A stretch of 33,823 nucleotides of DNA from Natronococcus jeotgali DSM 18795 (GCF_000337695.1 NZ_AOIA01000148.1:1-33823), one strand, 5' to 3'; counted from the first letter of the stretch, positions 14,934 to 23,262 are shown. The notes: generated by a model not told the origin, from the sequence alone. Translations and numbers: made by a program.

Positions 14934-15671
14934 CTACTCGCGTTCGATCCGCCCTCCCTCGCCGACGCGCAGCCCCAGATCGTCGGCGATCGCCGTCGTC
15001 GTCGCCCCCGCGGAACGGTCCGTAATCGCCCGAGCCCGGCCGCCCGCGATCGTCGCGCACAGTCCGGATTCGATCGCGATCGTCGGCACCGCCGGGGCGA
15101 ATCCGACGTCGAGCCCGTCCGCGTCGGCCCGCTCGGCGAGCGTCGTCAGCTCGGGGACCGCGTGGGCGTCCGCGAAGTCGATCGGTTCCGAAAACCCCGC
15201 GAAGTAGGTTCGGCCGCCCGAGGACGGCCCGAGGACGACGTCGTGGCGCCGCAGCGACATCGCCGCGCCGTCGATATCGGTGCGGGCGACCAGCGGCGCC
15301 GTCGGCTCGAGGACGCCGACGCTGGTTGCGTCCTCCCGCTCGAGGAGGTGCGTGACCGTGTTCCCGATCCGGGCCGAACGGGTCGAGCCGACCTGGCGTT
15401 CGAACCGGACGTCCTCGAGGTCGCCGAGCGCGGCGGTGGCCAGCTCGCGGGCCTCGGCCTCGGGATCGGCCGCAATCGAGTCGGGGAGGGTACCCTCGTC
15501 GCGGTAGTTCACGAGCAGGTCGCCGCCGCTCGCCGCGACGGCGCGGACGACGTCGACGACGCTCGCCTCGTAGAGCTCGTGGACCTCGGCCTCGGTCAGG
15601 ACGGTTCGGTCGGCGAGCGACGAGAGGACGAGCCCCTCGCGGGGCGGGTCGACGGGGACGACGACGATCAT
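14934..15671 (-). CDS. DUF2064-like (GT-A fold) protein
   Basis: A 245-aa protein. It opens with a Rossmann-like strand (MIVVVPVDPPREGLVLSSLAD), then VVDVVRAVAASGGDLLVNYRDEG and GVLEPTAPLVARTDIDGAAMSLRRHDVVLGPSSGGRTYFAGFSEPIDF. The last piece resembles the DxD and G-x-x-Y-L/F-G elements of DUF2064 or rSAM-associated glycosyltransferases and of CofC-like guanylyltransferases. The likely activity is nucleotide-sugar or nucleotidyl transfer; the substrate is unknown. CofC itself (F420 synthesis) is a possible alternative, but the N-terminal P-loop-like region differs. The start is ATG 15671. The gene lies 41 nt upstream of tRNA-Ser on the same strand. Confidence 0.6.
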   Translation of the reverse strand: MIVVVPVDPPREGLVLSSLADRTVLTEAEVHELYEASVVDVVRAVAASGGDLLVNYRDEGTLPDSIAADPEAEARELATAALGDLEDVRFERQVGSTRSARIGNTVTHLLEREDATSVGVLEPTAPLVARTDIDGAAMSLRRHDVVLGPSSGGRTYFAGFSEPIDFADAHAVPELTTLAERADADGLDVGFAPAVPTIAIESGLCATIAGGRARAITDRSAGATTTAIADDLGLRVGEGGRIERE

Positions 15672-15771
15672 ACGCGACCCTCGGTCGCGCCCGGCCTTGA
15701 ACGCGGCGGCTCCCGTTCGATCCGTCTCGTCGCCGGCGTAGAACTATGTGGACCGGGGCCAGTGTACCGGT

Positions 15772-15990
15772 ATGGACTCGCGTTCGAGCGCCGGACTGGT
15801 CGGAACGCTCGCGGTCGCACTGGTCGCCGGAATCGGCGTCGGCGGTGTTCTCGCCGGCTACGTCGTCGGCACACCCGGCGAGTGGCTCGCGCCGACCGTC
15901 GGCTCGCTCGTCGTCGCGGTCGCCGTCGTCGGCGCGCTAACCCTCGTCGGCGCGCGGTCGGCGCGGACGCTGCGAAACCCGTACTGGTAG
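15772..15990 (+). CDS. Small two-helix membrane protein
   Basis: A 72-aa protein with two predicted transmembrane helices: AGLVGTLAVALVAGIGVGGVLAGYVVG and LAPTVGSLVVAVAVVGALTLVGA. A basic tail, RSARTLRNPYW, should face the cytoplasm. The start is ATG 15772, since a TATA-like ACTATG box at 15743-15748 sits about 27 nt upstream; the earlier start at 15748 would overlap it. The function is unknown. It converges with the UDG-family gene, with 5 nt between stops. Confidence 0.65.
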   Translation: MDSRSSAGLVGTLAVALVAGIGVGGVLAGYVVGTPGEWLAPTVGSLVVAVAVVGALTLVGARSARTLRNPYW

Positions 15991-15995
15991 TCGAA

Positions 15996-16643
15996 CTACC
16001 GGCTCCGTCGCCCCTTCGTCTGCCTGTAGTCGGAGGCCATCAGCTCCGCGAAGCGCTCGAGCCACGCCTGGGTCCGGGCGTCGGTCTGCTCGCGGGGCTC
16101 GATCATCGGCGCGAGCTCGAACCCGCGCCCGCGGATCGTCGTCGCGTGGTGGGTCTCGAGGTCGAGCTCCTCGACGGGCGTCGTCGTGTACTCGACGCCG
16201 ATCTCGGCGAGGGCGCGCTCGCCGACGGGGACGATGATCTCGGGGTTGATCATCCGGATCTCGGCGTTGAGGTAGGGCTCGCAGTTGCCGATCTCCTCGT
16301 CCGTCGGCTTTCGGTCGGGGTCGCGACACCTGGTAAGGTTCGTCAGGTAGACGTTCTCGAGCTCGGGGCGATCGTCGGGCGAGGTCGCGTCGCAGAGGCC
16401 CAGTCGCTCGAGGATTCGTCGCAGGGACGTGCCGTCGCCGCTTTCCTCGGAGTCGTCGGCGAGAAACGGCACCCCGACCTCGTCGGCCCGCGCCGTGGGT
16501 CGTTCCCCGACGAACAGGAAGTCCGCCCCGACGTCGCCGTAGCCGTGGACGACCTGGGTGCGCGTCTCACAGAGCGCCGGACAGTTCCGGCAGTCCTCGT
16601 CCATACCGTACGGGTTCGCGCGGGTTCGCTGATTCGCGTCCAC
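15996..16643 (-). CDS. Uracil-DNA glycosylase superfamily protein (Fe-S type)
   Basis: A 215-aa protein. The N-terminal DCRNCPALCETR cysteine cluster and NLTRCRDPDRKPTDEEIGNCEPYL carry the spaced cysteines seen in family 4/5 UDGs that bind a 4Fe-4S cluster. VHGYGDVGADFLFVGERPTARADEVGVPF is the active-site loop (motif G-E-x-P), and IIVPVGERALAEI and TIRGRGFELAPMIEP correspond to the following strand and leucine-loop region, where an H-P-S motif would be expected. It probably removes uracil or other deaminated bases from DNA. The start is GTG 16643, with a T-rich box about 26 nt upstream; ATG 16604 would leave the cysteine cluster intact too. Confidence 0.75.
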   Translation of the reverse strand: MDANQRTRANPYGMDEDCRNCPALCETRTQVVHGYGDVGADFLFVGERPTARADEVGVPFLADDSEESGDGTSLRRILERLGLCDATSPDDRPELENVYLTNLTRCRDPDRKPTDEEIGNCEPYLNAEIRMINPEIIVPVGERALAEIGVEYTTTPVEELDLETHHATTIRGRGFELAPMIEPREQTDARTQAWLERFAELMASDYRQTKGRRSR

Positions 16644-16788
16644 AGTGGGGTCTCGGGGCAGGGAACCAAAAGCGACGCGCCTGGTCGCGAGACGAAGCGC
16701 TCGCTCGCAGATCCCGTCGAGTGTCGACGTGAGCCGACCGAACGCCGGGCACAGCTATATTCGAGGGCGCTCGATCGGTGAGTGACGG

Positions 16789-17232
16789 ATGATCCTGGAA
16801 GAGTCCACGGAGGTGGAGGCGTCGCCTCGAGAGGTGTACCACTTCTTCGAGACGATGGCGGAGAACTACGAACGGTGGCACCCCGACCACATCGAATTTC
16901 GGTGGGTCGACGCGGACGGGCTCGTAAGCGGCGGAGAAGCCTACTTCGAGGAGCGAATCGCGGGGAAGCTCCAGCGGAAGACGGTTCGGTTCACGAACGT
17001 GGACCCCGATCGGTACATCGAGTTCAAACCGACGCCGCGGCTGGTCGGCCTTCTCATGCCCCATATCAGTTTCACCATCGATCCTCGTCCGACCGGCTGT
17101 GAACTCACGCAGCGAATCGAGGTGCGAACGGGACCGATCGGCGCGCGGCTCAACCGGCGGGAGTTCGACGCCGTCCGGGAGCACATGCGGGAGGAGGGTG
17201 AGAATCTACGCCGCATCCTAGAGACGGAGTAG
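16789..17232 (+). CDS. SRPBCC (START-like) domain protein
   Basis: A 147-aa protein with the helix-grip fold: ILEESTEVEASPREVYHFFETMAENYERWHPDHIEFRWVD is the N-terminal strand-helix, then alternating strands (EAYFEERIAGKLQRKTVRF, YIEFKPT, ISFTIDPRPTGCELTQRIEV) and a long C-terminal helix (REHMREEGENLRRILE). Such proteins bind lipids or polyketide-like molecules in a deep pocket; the ligand is unknown. The start is ATG 16789, with a GCTATATTC TATA-like box at about 16752-16760. It is divergent from the UDG-family gene. Confidence 0.75.
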   Translation: MILEESTEVEASPREVYHFFETMAENYERWHPDHIEFRWVDADGLVSGGEAYFEERIAGKLQRKTVRFTNVDPDRYIEFKPTPRLVGLLMPHISFTIDPRPTGCELTQRIEVRTGPIGARLNRREFDAVREHMREEGENLRRILETE

Positions 17233-17330
17233 AGCGAGCGGTCCGAGACGCGTTCGTTCAAAGGGCGGCGACGGACTCCGAAAGGGTAGCACGGCCGGAC
17301 CGATTTCGGCGAATCCGAGCGACAGCCCCG

Positions 17331-17552
17331 TCAGCGACCCAGCCCGCCGCGTTCCGTGACCTCGAGGATGAACTTCACGTTGCGAACGATCTCCTCGGGC
17401 GAGGTGTCCTCGCTCTCGTCGTAGAGGTCGCTCGTCCGGTAGAGGATGTTTGCCAACTGCTTTCGCTCGCTGCTCTCGCCGCGTATCTCGTCGGCGATCT
17501 CGCGGAGCGCGACGACCCGTTCGGGGTCGGGTTCGAACTCGTCGTCGGTCAT
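17331..17552 (-). CDS. Small acidic protein coupled to Mrp
   Basis: A 73-aa acidic helical protein (DDEFEPDPERVVALREIADEIRGESSERKQLANILYRTSDLYDE, ending FILEVTERGGLGR). The ATG at 17552 overlaps the TGA of the Mrp gene (ATGA), so the two are translationally coupled. No cysteine or membrane segment is visible. The function is unknown; the coupling hints at a role linked to Mrp and Fe-S cluster traffic, which is inference. The longer frame that runs upstream to 18890 is a shadow of mrp. Confidence 0.7.
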   Translation of the reverse strand: MTDDEFEPDPERVVALREIADEIRGESSERKQLANILYRTSDLYDESEDTSPEEIVRNVKFILEVTERGGLGR

Positions 17553-18631
17553 CGGTTCGGCGCGTGTGACTCCCGCTCGGACGACTGCGAGACGGCGCGC
17601 CGGTGGACGATTCCCGTGTTGTTCGCGACGTTCTCGGTGATCGTCCGGAACGCGTCCCCGGTCTCGCCGTCGTCCGAGACGACGGTCGGCTCCCCGCCGT
17701 CGCCGCCCTCGCGGACGGTCGGGTCGAGCGGGATCGATCCCAAAAAGGGCATGTTGTGGGTCTCGGCGAACTCCTCGCCCCCGCCCGAGCCGAAGATGTC
17801 GTGTTCGCCGCCGCAGTCGGGACAGGCGAACGTCGACATGTTCTCGGCGATGCCGAGCACGACGGTGTCGTGTTTGGCGAACATCTCGAGCCCTTTCCGG
17901 GCGTCGTCCAGGGCGACGTCCTGGGGGGTCGTGACGATCACCGCGCCCGTGACGGGCATCGTCTGGAGCATCGTCAGCTGGGTGTCGCCCGTACCCGGCG
18001 GCAGATCGACGATCAGGTAGTCCAGCGATCCCCACTCGACGTCCTCGGTGAGCTGGGTGATGACCTTGTGGACCATCGGCCCCCGCCAGATGACGGGGTC
18101 GTCCTCGCCGGTGAGGAAAGCCATGCTCATCAGCTTCACGCCGTACTTCTCGGGCGGAACGAGGGTTTCCTCTTCGGTCGCCATCGGGGGCTCGTCGGCG
18201 TCGAACATCCGCGGGACGTTCGGTCCGTAGACGTCGGCGTCGAACAGGCCGACGCGGGCGCCCAGCTGGGAGAGTCCGGCCGCGAGGTTGGTCGCGACGG
18301 TCGACTTGCCGACCCCGCCCTTCCCGGAGGCGACCGCGATGACGTTTTTGACCCCCGGCAGCACCTGTTCGTCCGCCGAGGCGGCGTTGGCGTCCCGATC
18401 GGGGATGCTCGCCGACAGGTTCGGCTCGAGGCCCTCCTCGAGGAGCAACTCCCTGATCTCGCCGGCGATGTCGGTCTCGGTCGGGGAGTACGGCGCCCCG
18501 AGCGCGAGGTCGATGTCGACCTCCTCGCCCTCGACCGAGAGCTCGTTGACGAGCCCCAGCGAGACGATGTCGTCCTCGAGCTCCGGATCTTCGACCGTCC
18601 GGAGGCGGTCGCGAACGGCGGCTTCGTCCAT
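17549..18631 (-). CDS. Mrp/ApbC family Fe-S cluster carrier ATPase
   Basis: A 360-aa protein. The N-terminal DUF59/MIP18-like domain (about 1-90, LRTVEDPELEDDIVSLGLVNEL) is followed by a deviant Walker A GKGGVGKST at 103-111 with the signature Lys. The switch region is LFDADVYGPNVPRM and Walker B-like DYLIVDLPPGTGD. C270-x2-C273 (CPDC) is the pair that bridges the Fe-S cluster at the dimer interface. It delivers 4Fe-4S clusters to apo-proteins in the cytoplasm. The start is ATG 18631, with a weak CTTTTCG box about 27 nt upstream. The first gene of a two-gene operon, overlapping its small partner by 4 nt. Confidence 0.92.
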   Translation of the reverse strand: MDEAAVRDRLRTVEDPELEDDIVSLGLVNELSVEGEEVDIDLALGAPYSPTETDIAGEIRELLLEEGLEPNLSASIPDRDANAASADEQVLPGVKNVIAVASGKGGVGKSTVATNLAAGLSQLGARVGLFDADVYGPNVPRMFDADEPPMATEEETLVPPEKYGVKLMSMAFLTGEDDPVIWRGPMVHKVITQLTEDVEWGSLDYLIVDLPPGTGDTQLTMLQTMPVTGAVIVTTPQDVALDDARKGLEMFAKHDTVVLGIAENMSTFACPDCGGEHDIFGSGGGEEFAETHNMPFLGSIPLDPTVREGGDGGEPTVVSDDGETGDAFRTITENVANNTGIVHRRAVSQSSERESHAPNR

Positions 18632-18786
18632 ACCGGAGGGAACGGTCCGCCGTCGAAAAGGGTTGTGTTCGGATACGGGCGTCGCCGTCCCGACCGGAGA
18701 GGCGCGATCCGGACGTGGCGGGGCGGACGGAGAAACGAACGCGGACGATGCGCTCGCGACTGCAGCGAGGGGTAGAACCCGGCGGT

Positions 18787-18808
18787 GCGGGGGTGAGACC
18801 ACCCCCGC
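18787..18808 (-). terminator. GC-rich hairpin after the TRIC gene
   Basis: GCGGGGGTG (18787-18795) and CACCCCCGC (18800-18808) form a perfect 9-bp stem with an AGAC loop, 20 nt past the stop of the TRIC gene on the minus strand. No T-tract follows, so its role as a terminator is inferred from position. Confidence 0.4.
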
Positions 18809-18828
18809 CGTTCCCCCGGTCGGCGCGA

Positions 18829-19485
18829 CTAGTTGCGAAGCGACCCCAGCTTCTGTGCCGTCGGGAGACGCCAGTCGTACGACACCGCAACTAACCGGGT
18901 CGCGAGCGTCACCGCCGCACACGCCGCGGCAGCGGTTCCCTCGGTCGCCCCCACCGTTTCGGCGAGCCAGTACGCGCTCCCGCCCAGCACCGCACAGCTC
19001 GCGTAGAAGTCCTCGAGGAGGATAAAGGGCGATCGATCGAGCAGGATGTCGGCGACCGCGCCACCTCCTGCCGCGTTGATCGTCGCGATCGCGACGACGC
19101 CGAACGCCGAAACGCCCGTCTCGGTCGCGACGATGGCACCCGTCGTGGCGAAGGCGGCGAGTCCGATCGCGTCCGAAACGAGCGTGATGGGGTGTTCGTC
19201 CGGCGATTTCAGGACGATGCTCAGGGCGATCGCTAACCCCACGCCGAGCAGTCCGAGCGCGATCTCGAGGGGCGACTGCAGCGCCAACGGGACACGCGCC
19301 ACGAAGATATCGCGCGTCATCCCGCCGGCGAACGCCATCGCCAGTCCGACGACGGCGATGCCGAACAGGTCGAACCGCTCCCGGATCGCCTTGCTCGAGC
19401 CGACGAGCGCGAACGCGACCAACCCGATCGTGTTCATCACGGCGAACGGGTCGCCGAACAACACCGCGATGAGGTCCCGGGTCAC
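18829..19485 (-). CDS. TRIC cation channel family protein (UPF0126)
   Basis: A 218-aa integral membrane protein with about seven transmembrane helices. It has an internal duplication, each half carrying a glycine-rich kink: LAMAFAGGMTRDIFV in the first and ATINAAGGGAVADILL in the second. This is the arrangement of bacterial and archaeal TRIC (trimeric intracellular cation-selective channel) proteins. The likely role is K+ or Na+ conductance, reasonable in a salt-in organism, although the prokaryotic physiology is poorly known. Length is normal. The start ATG 19485 fits; no operon partner. Confidence 0.85.
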   Translation of the reverse strand: MTRDLIAVLFGDPFAVMNTIGLVAFALVGSSKAIRERFDLFGIAVVGLAMAFAGGMTRDIFVARVPLALQSPLEIALGLLGVGLAIALSIVLKSPDEHPITLVSDAIGLAAFATTGAIVATETGVSAFGVVAIATINAAGGGAVADILLDRSPFILLEDFYASCAVLGGSAYWLAETVGATEGTAAAACAAVTLATRLVAVSYDWRLPTAQKLGSLRN

Positions 19486-19744
19486 TACCCGCGGCTACGG
19501 GAAAAGACGCCTTGAACCCTACGTCTGTGAGAAGTGTTGCGGTTTCGATTCGGGCGGCCGTGGTCGTCGTTTCGGCCCGAGGGTTCGTCTCTCGAGGAGG
19601 ACGCGTTAGGCGAGCCGAATAGCCCCGCCGCCCTTCGAGGGGGCTTTACGCGACGACTCTCCGAAAACGAGAGCCGTAGAGACACACCGGCATTCACTCG
19701 AAAAATCACAGTACGTTTATGTGGCCCACTAGCATAGGCCGGCT

Positions 19745-20074
19745 ATGGATGAGGACACCCAGGCGAGCGACGGGTGCGATTCCGATTCGACCGCGTCTGA
19801 TTCGGCCACTATTCACTTCCAGAGAGCGTACGATTGGTCGGCTACACCACCGAGTATCGCCGCAATCACCGCCCTCGCAACCGTGACAGGTATCGACCCC
19901 ACCGAACTTGCAACCGAACTCGAAATCACTCTGCACGAGTACGTCGACCCGGACGCACTCGATACGCTCGTCGGTGACCAACAATCCGAGGAAGTTACCG
20001 TCTCTTTCAGTATCGACCGCTACCGGATCTGGTTCGAGGGCGACGAACTGGTCGTTCGCTCTCAGGACCGGTGA
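19745..20074 (+). CDS. Stand-alone HalOD1 domain protein (second copy)
   Basis: A 109-aa protein. A 20-residue acidic leader is followed by a HalOD1 domain: AYDWSATPPSIAAITALATVTGIDPTELA, then LHEYVDPDALDTLVGD, and strands VTVSFSIDRYRIWFEGDELVV. It lacks the Cys seen in the copy at 2065-2358 and differs clearly in sequence. The role as a signalling output module is inferred from the family. The start ATG 19745 lies about 27 nt downstream of a TTTATG box (19716-19721). An IS200/IS605-like hairpin begins 6 nt after the stop, and a GC hairpin (AGCCCC ... GGGGCT) lies about 100 nt upstream. Confidence 0.8.
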   Translation: MDEDTQASDGCDSDSTASDSATIHFQRAYDWSATPPSIAAITALATVTGIDPTELATELEITLHEYVDPDALDTLVGDQQSEEVTVSFSIDRYRIWFEGDELVVRSQDR

Positions 20075-20079
20075 ACTAC

Positions 20080-20097
20080 CCACCGCTAAAGCGGTGG
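20080..20097. repeat. IS200/IS605-like terminal hairpin
   Basis: CCACCGC-TAAA-GCGGTGG is a perfect 7-bp hairpin. Its flanks, GAACTAC before and TTC after, look like the right end of haloarchaeal IS1341/IS605-type (tnpB) elements. No tnpA or tnpB lies in the window, so it would be a solo end or a relic. A simple transcription terminator is the alternative, but there is no T-tract. Confidence 0.45.
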
Positions 20098-20185
20098 TTC
20101 CCGAGCGGCGGATGTTCCAGGCTCGCAGTCCACTCGCCGGACTCCCTCGTCGTCCGTCCAGAACGGGGCTCGACCCCGAGGCGAT

Positions 20186-20509
20186 TCACGCGTTGAAATC
20201 GAACCGCGGGCCGCCGTAGGTCGGCGGATCGGGCTCGAGCTCGACCCCCTGCTCGTACCTGACGAAATTGAGGTAGAAGGGACGCCCACAGCCCTCGACG
20301 GGTTCGCCCTCGAGATCCGTCGTCGGGCCGTCCTCGCCGCAGACGAAGGCGATCCCGTCGGCGTCCTCGCGCTCGGGGTCGTCCGGGGCGGCGTACTCCC
20401 AGCCCGGCTGTGAGACCGTCGTCACCGATCGATCCGCGAGGTCGGGCGGGCGCTCGAGGCTGTGGACCGCGTCGCAGTGGGGACAGGTGTAACGGACGGT
20501 GACGGTCAT
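20186..20509 (-). CDS. Zinc-ribbon haloarchaeal protein
   Basis: A 107-aa protein. The N-terminal TVTVRYTCPHCDAVHSLERP carries C-x2-C, and a second pair FVCGEDGPTTD ... VEGCGRPFYL completes a possible zinc site. Aromatic and acidic segments follow (FYLNFVRYEQGVELEPDPPTYGGPRFDF). The function is unknown. The start is ATG 20509; the longer frame upstream to 21007 is the reverse of the DUF5783 gene and is rejected. Confidence 0.7.
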   Translation of the reverse strand: MTVTVRYTCPHCDAVHSLERPPDLADRSVTTVSQPGWEYAAPDDPEREDADGIAFVCGEDGPTTDLEGEPVEGCGRPFYLNFVRYEQGVELEPDPPTYGGPRFDFNA

Positions 20510-20641
20510 CGACGGTCCTAGGGCGCTCGCGGACGTAAGCCTGCGGGAAACCCGACTCGCCCTCGAGGGGTCGTCGCTCGAGGACTCCCGACGGGTCCGC
20601 GGTTCCGAACCGTTTACTCGCTCGCTCCCCGAGGACCGCCC

Positions 20642-20959
20642 GTGACCGAGTTCGACCCCGAGAAGTTCGAGGAGAAGTACGTCCACTACTTCGAGGAGCT
20701 CGAGACGGCGTACTCGAACGCGTACAACCAGCTCCACGGCAGGTACGACTCCGAGATCCTCCGCGCGATCGACCGGAAGGTCCTGAGCGAGAGCGAGCCC
20801 GTCTACGTCGGCGACCGCGAGTTCCGGATCGACCTTCCCGAGGAGCGCGTCGGGGACGTCCGGGCCGCGGTCGACGACACCGAGCAGTTCGACACCGTCC
20901 TCGCGGAGTTTCGCGAGCGCATCGCGGACGAACTGGTTCGGAGCTTCGAGTTCGACTGA
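20642..20959 (+). CDS. DUF5783 haloarchaeal protein
   Basis: A 105-aa acidic helical protein (TEFDPEKFEEKYVHYFEELETAYSNAYNQLHG, ending ERIADELVRSFEFD). I recognise it as the haloarchaeal family DUF5783, function unknown. The start is GTG 20642, with a TTTACTCG box at about 20612-20619, so it is a leaderless GTG start. No cysteines, signal peptide or membrane segments are visible. The next gene starts 77 nt downstream. Confidence 0.85.
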   Translation: MTEFDPEKFEEKYVHYFEELETAYSNAYNQLHGRYDSEILRAIDRKVLSESEPVYVGDREFRIDLPEERVGDVRAAVDDTEQFDTVLAEFRERIADELVRSFEFD

Positions 20960-21036
20960 CGGGAGCAGCGCCCATCCCGTCGTCGTCTCGCGGAATACCC
21001 GGAACACCTTTTGCCGTTACGGGAATCCGTAGAGGT

Positions 21037-21888
21037 ATGATCGACGAGACGGTCGAGGAGATCAAGGACCTGCAGACGCACAGCTCCTCGGTAGTCGCGG
21101 TAAACGCGACGCGAGCGCTCGAGGAACTCCTCGAGCGGGAGTTCGCCACGCTCGAGGAGTACGAGCGCGCCCTCGAGCGCAACGGCTCGGTGCTGCGCCG
21201 GGCGAACCCCTCCCACGCCTCGCTGCAAAACGCCGTGCGGGAGGTCGTCGACGACGTCACCGAGGCCGACGTCGACACGGTCGCGGAGGCCAAAGAGCTC
21301 ACCCAGGAGCGAATCGACGCGGTCGTCTCCCGGGTCGAATCCGGAAAGGAGCTGGCCGCCAAGAACGCCGTTTCCCACCTCGAGGACGGCGCGACCCTAC
21401 TGACCCACGACTACTCCTCGACGGTCCTCGAGGCCGTAGAGCGGGCCGTCGAGGCCGGCAAGGAGTTCGACGTCTACATCACCGAGGCCCGACCGCGCTA
21501 CATCGGCCGCAAGACCGCCCGGACGCTCGCCGACCTGGAGGGCGTCGACGCGACGCTGATCACCGACAGCGCCCACGGTCTCTACCTGGAGGACTGCGAT
21601 CGGGTGGTCGTCGGGATGGACTGCATCGTCGACGAGACGCTGTACAACCGGGTCGGAACGTTCCCCATCGCCGCGACGGCGGCCCAGCTCGACGTCCCGG
21701 TCACGGTCGTCGGCTCGGCCTCGAAGATCGTCGGCGAGGGGTTCGTCTTCGAGAACGAGCACCGCCCCGGCAGCGAGGTGATGTCCGAGCCCGCCGAGGG
21801 GTTCGCGATCGAGAACCCCTCCTACGACGCGACGCCGATCGACCTGCTCGAGAGCGTGATCACCGACGAGGGGCGCCAGGAGCTGTAG
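21037..21888 (+). CDS. eIF2B-alpha/R15P isomerase family protein
   Basis: A 283-aa protein of the eIF2B / ribose-1,5-bisphosphate isomerase / MtnA superfamily. It has an N-terminal helical domain (1-100), then a Rossmann-like domain with LLTHDYSSTVLEAVERAVEAGKEFDVYITEARPRYIGRKTA and VVVGMDCIVDETLYNRVGTFPIAATA. In R15P isomerase the T-H-C-x-S motif holds the catalytic Cys (Cys133 in Thermococcus kodakarensis). Here that position is Asp125. The second catalytic residue, Asp202 in that enzyme, corresponds to Asp195 and is kept. An isomerase role is therefore doubtful, and a regulatory eIF2B-like role is more likely. A CTTTTGCCG box lies about 27 nt upstream of ATG 21037. Confidence 0.8.
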   Translation: MIDETVEEIKDLQTHSSSVVAVNATRALEELLEREFATLEEYERALERNGSVLRRANPSHASLQNAVREVVDDVTEADVDTVAEAKELTQERIDAVVSRVESGKELAAKNAVSHLEDGATLLTHDYSSTVLEAVERAVEAGKEFDVYITEARPRYIGRKTARTLADLEGVDATLITDSAHGLYLEDCDRVVVGMDCIVDETLYNRVGTFPIAATAAQLDVPVTVVGSASKIVGEGFVFENEHRPGSEVMSEPAEGFAIENPSYDATPIDLLESVITDEGRQEL

Positions 21889-21969
21889 CCGGATCCGGTC
21901 CGTTCTCGTCGCACGAACCGTCACCGTTCCGTGAGGACAGGCTATCCCCGAGACCGACGTATGTGGGGT

Positions 21970-23256
21970 ATGCGACTCGTACAGGTGTTCGTTCCTCGCG
22001 GCGAACTGGAGGTCGTCCTCGAAACGGCGGACGCGACGGGTCTCGATTACGCCGTCTCCGAGGAGGGCAGCCGGGGAGAGTTCGAGGCCCTCGTCTCGAT
22101 TCCCGTCCCGCCGGCCGCCGTCGAACCGTTGCTCTCGGCGCTTCGGGACGCCGGGCTGGATCCGGACGCGTACGCCGTGGTCACGGCTGCGGAGGCGATC
22201 GTCTCGAACAGGACCGACGAGCTGACCGCCGCGTTCGACGGGACGAGAATCTCTCGGGAAGAGCTGCAGTCGCGAGCGACAGACCTCGCACCCGCCGCGT
22301 CGACGTACTTCGCGTTGCTCCTGGTGAGCGCCGCCATCGCAACCGCCGGATTACTGCTCGACTCGGCGGCGACGATCATCGGCGCGATGGTCGTGGCGCC
22401 GCTGATGGGGCCCGCGCTCTCGGCGAGCGTCGGCGTCGTGGTCGACGACGATCACCTGGCCACCCGCGGGGTCGTCCTGCAAACGGCCGGGCTCGCCCTC
22501 GCGGTCCTGACGGCCGCCGCGATCGGGTGGGCGCTCCGGGGGACGATGTTGCTCCCGCCCGGGCTCGACATCACGACGATTCCGCAGATCGACGAACGGA
22601 CGACGCCGAATCTGCTCGCGTTGTTTCTCGCCCTCGGATCCGGGATCGCCGGCGTCGTCAGCCTCGTCCGCGACGTCGGATCGGCGCTGGTCGGCGTCGC
22701 GATCGCGGTCGCGCTCGTTCCGCCCGCCGCGACCGTCGGACTGGGTATCGCCTGGGGACACCCGACGGTCGTCCTCACCGCCGGCGCGCTGGTCCTCGTC
22801 AACCTGCTCTCGATCAACCTTACCGCGTTGCTCCTGCTGTGGGTTTCGGGGTACCGTCCCCGCCGCGCGGACCGCGTGGACTCCGCCTACGGTCGACTGC
22901 GGTCCCGCGTCGCCGTCCTCCTCGTCGCGATCGCGGTGCTCTCGGTCGTCCTCGGCGGCGCCACCTACGGCACCTACCAGGCCGCGGCCGTCGAACACGA
23001 CGTTCGGACCGAGCTCGAGGCGATGAGCGATGATCCCGCCGTCGCCGAACTGGCGTTTCGCGAGGTCGACGTCGACTACGACCCCGTGGACGTCTACACC
23101 GGAGACCGACCGTCGGCGGTCGTCCTCGTCGAGCGACCGCCCGGCGAGACGGAGCCGCCGGCGTTCGCCGACGCGGTTCGCGAGCGCCTGGCGTCCGCGA
23201 CCGGGACGGACCTCGAGGTCACCGTCGAACTCGTCGATACCCGTCGAAGCGGCTGA
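21970..23256 (+). CDS. DUF389 (TIGR00341) membrane protein
   Basis: A 428-aa protein. An N-terminal soluble domain (1-100, MRLVQVFVPRGELEVVLETADATGLDYAVSEE) precedes six or so transmembrane helices, including the family signature DSAATIIGAMVVAPLMGPALSASVG and VALVPPAATVGLGIAWG. A C-terminal soluble domain follows (VRTELEAMSDDPAVAELAFREVDVDYDPVDVY). DUF389 proteins are widespread and uncharacterised. The start ATG 21970 is chosen because a CTATCCCC box lies about 27 nt upstream and the family starts at M-R-x-V-Q-V. It converges on the ThuA gene, with 6 nt between stops. Confidence 0.88.
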   Translation: MRLVQVFVPRGELEVVLETADATGLDYAVSEEGSRGEFEALVSIPVPPAAVEPLLSALRDAGLDPDAYAVVTAAEAIVSNRTDELTAAFDGTRISREELQSRATDLAPAASTYFALLLVSAAIATAGLLLDSAATIIGAMVVAPLMGPALSASVGVVVDDDHLATRGVVLQTAGLALAVLTAAAIGWALRGTMLLPPGLDITTIPQIDERTTPNLLALFLALGSGIAGVVSLVRDVGSALVGVAIAVALVPPAATVGLGIAWGHPTVVLTAGALVLVNLLSINLTALLLLWVSGYRPRRADRVDSAYGRLRSRVAVLLVAIAVLSVVLGGATYGTYQAAAVEHDVRTELEAMSDDPAVAELAFREVDVDYDPVDVYTGDRPSAVVLVERPPGETEPPAFADAVRERLASATGTDLEVTVELVDTRRSG

Positions 23257-23262
23257 GCGATC

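Noticed and set aside
15162-16781. 539-aa plus frame
   Set aside because: Antisense to the DUF2064-like and UDG-family genes, with basic, low-complexity composition.
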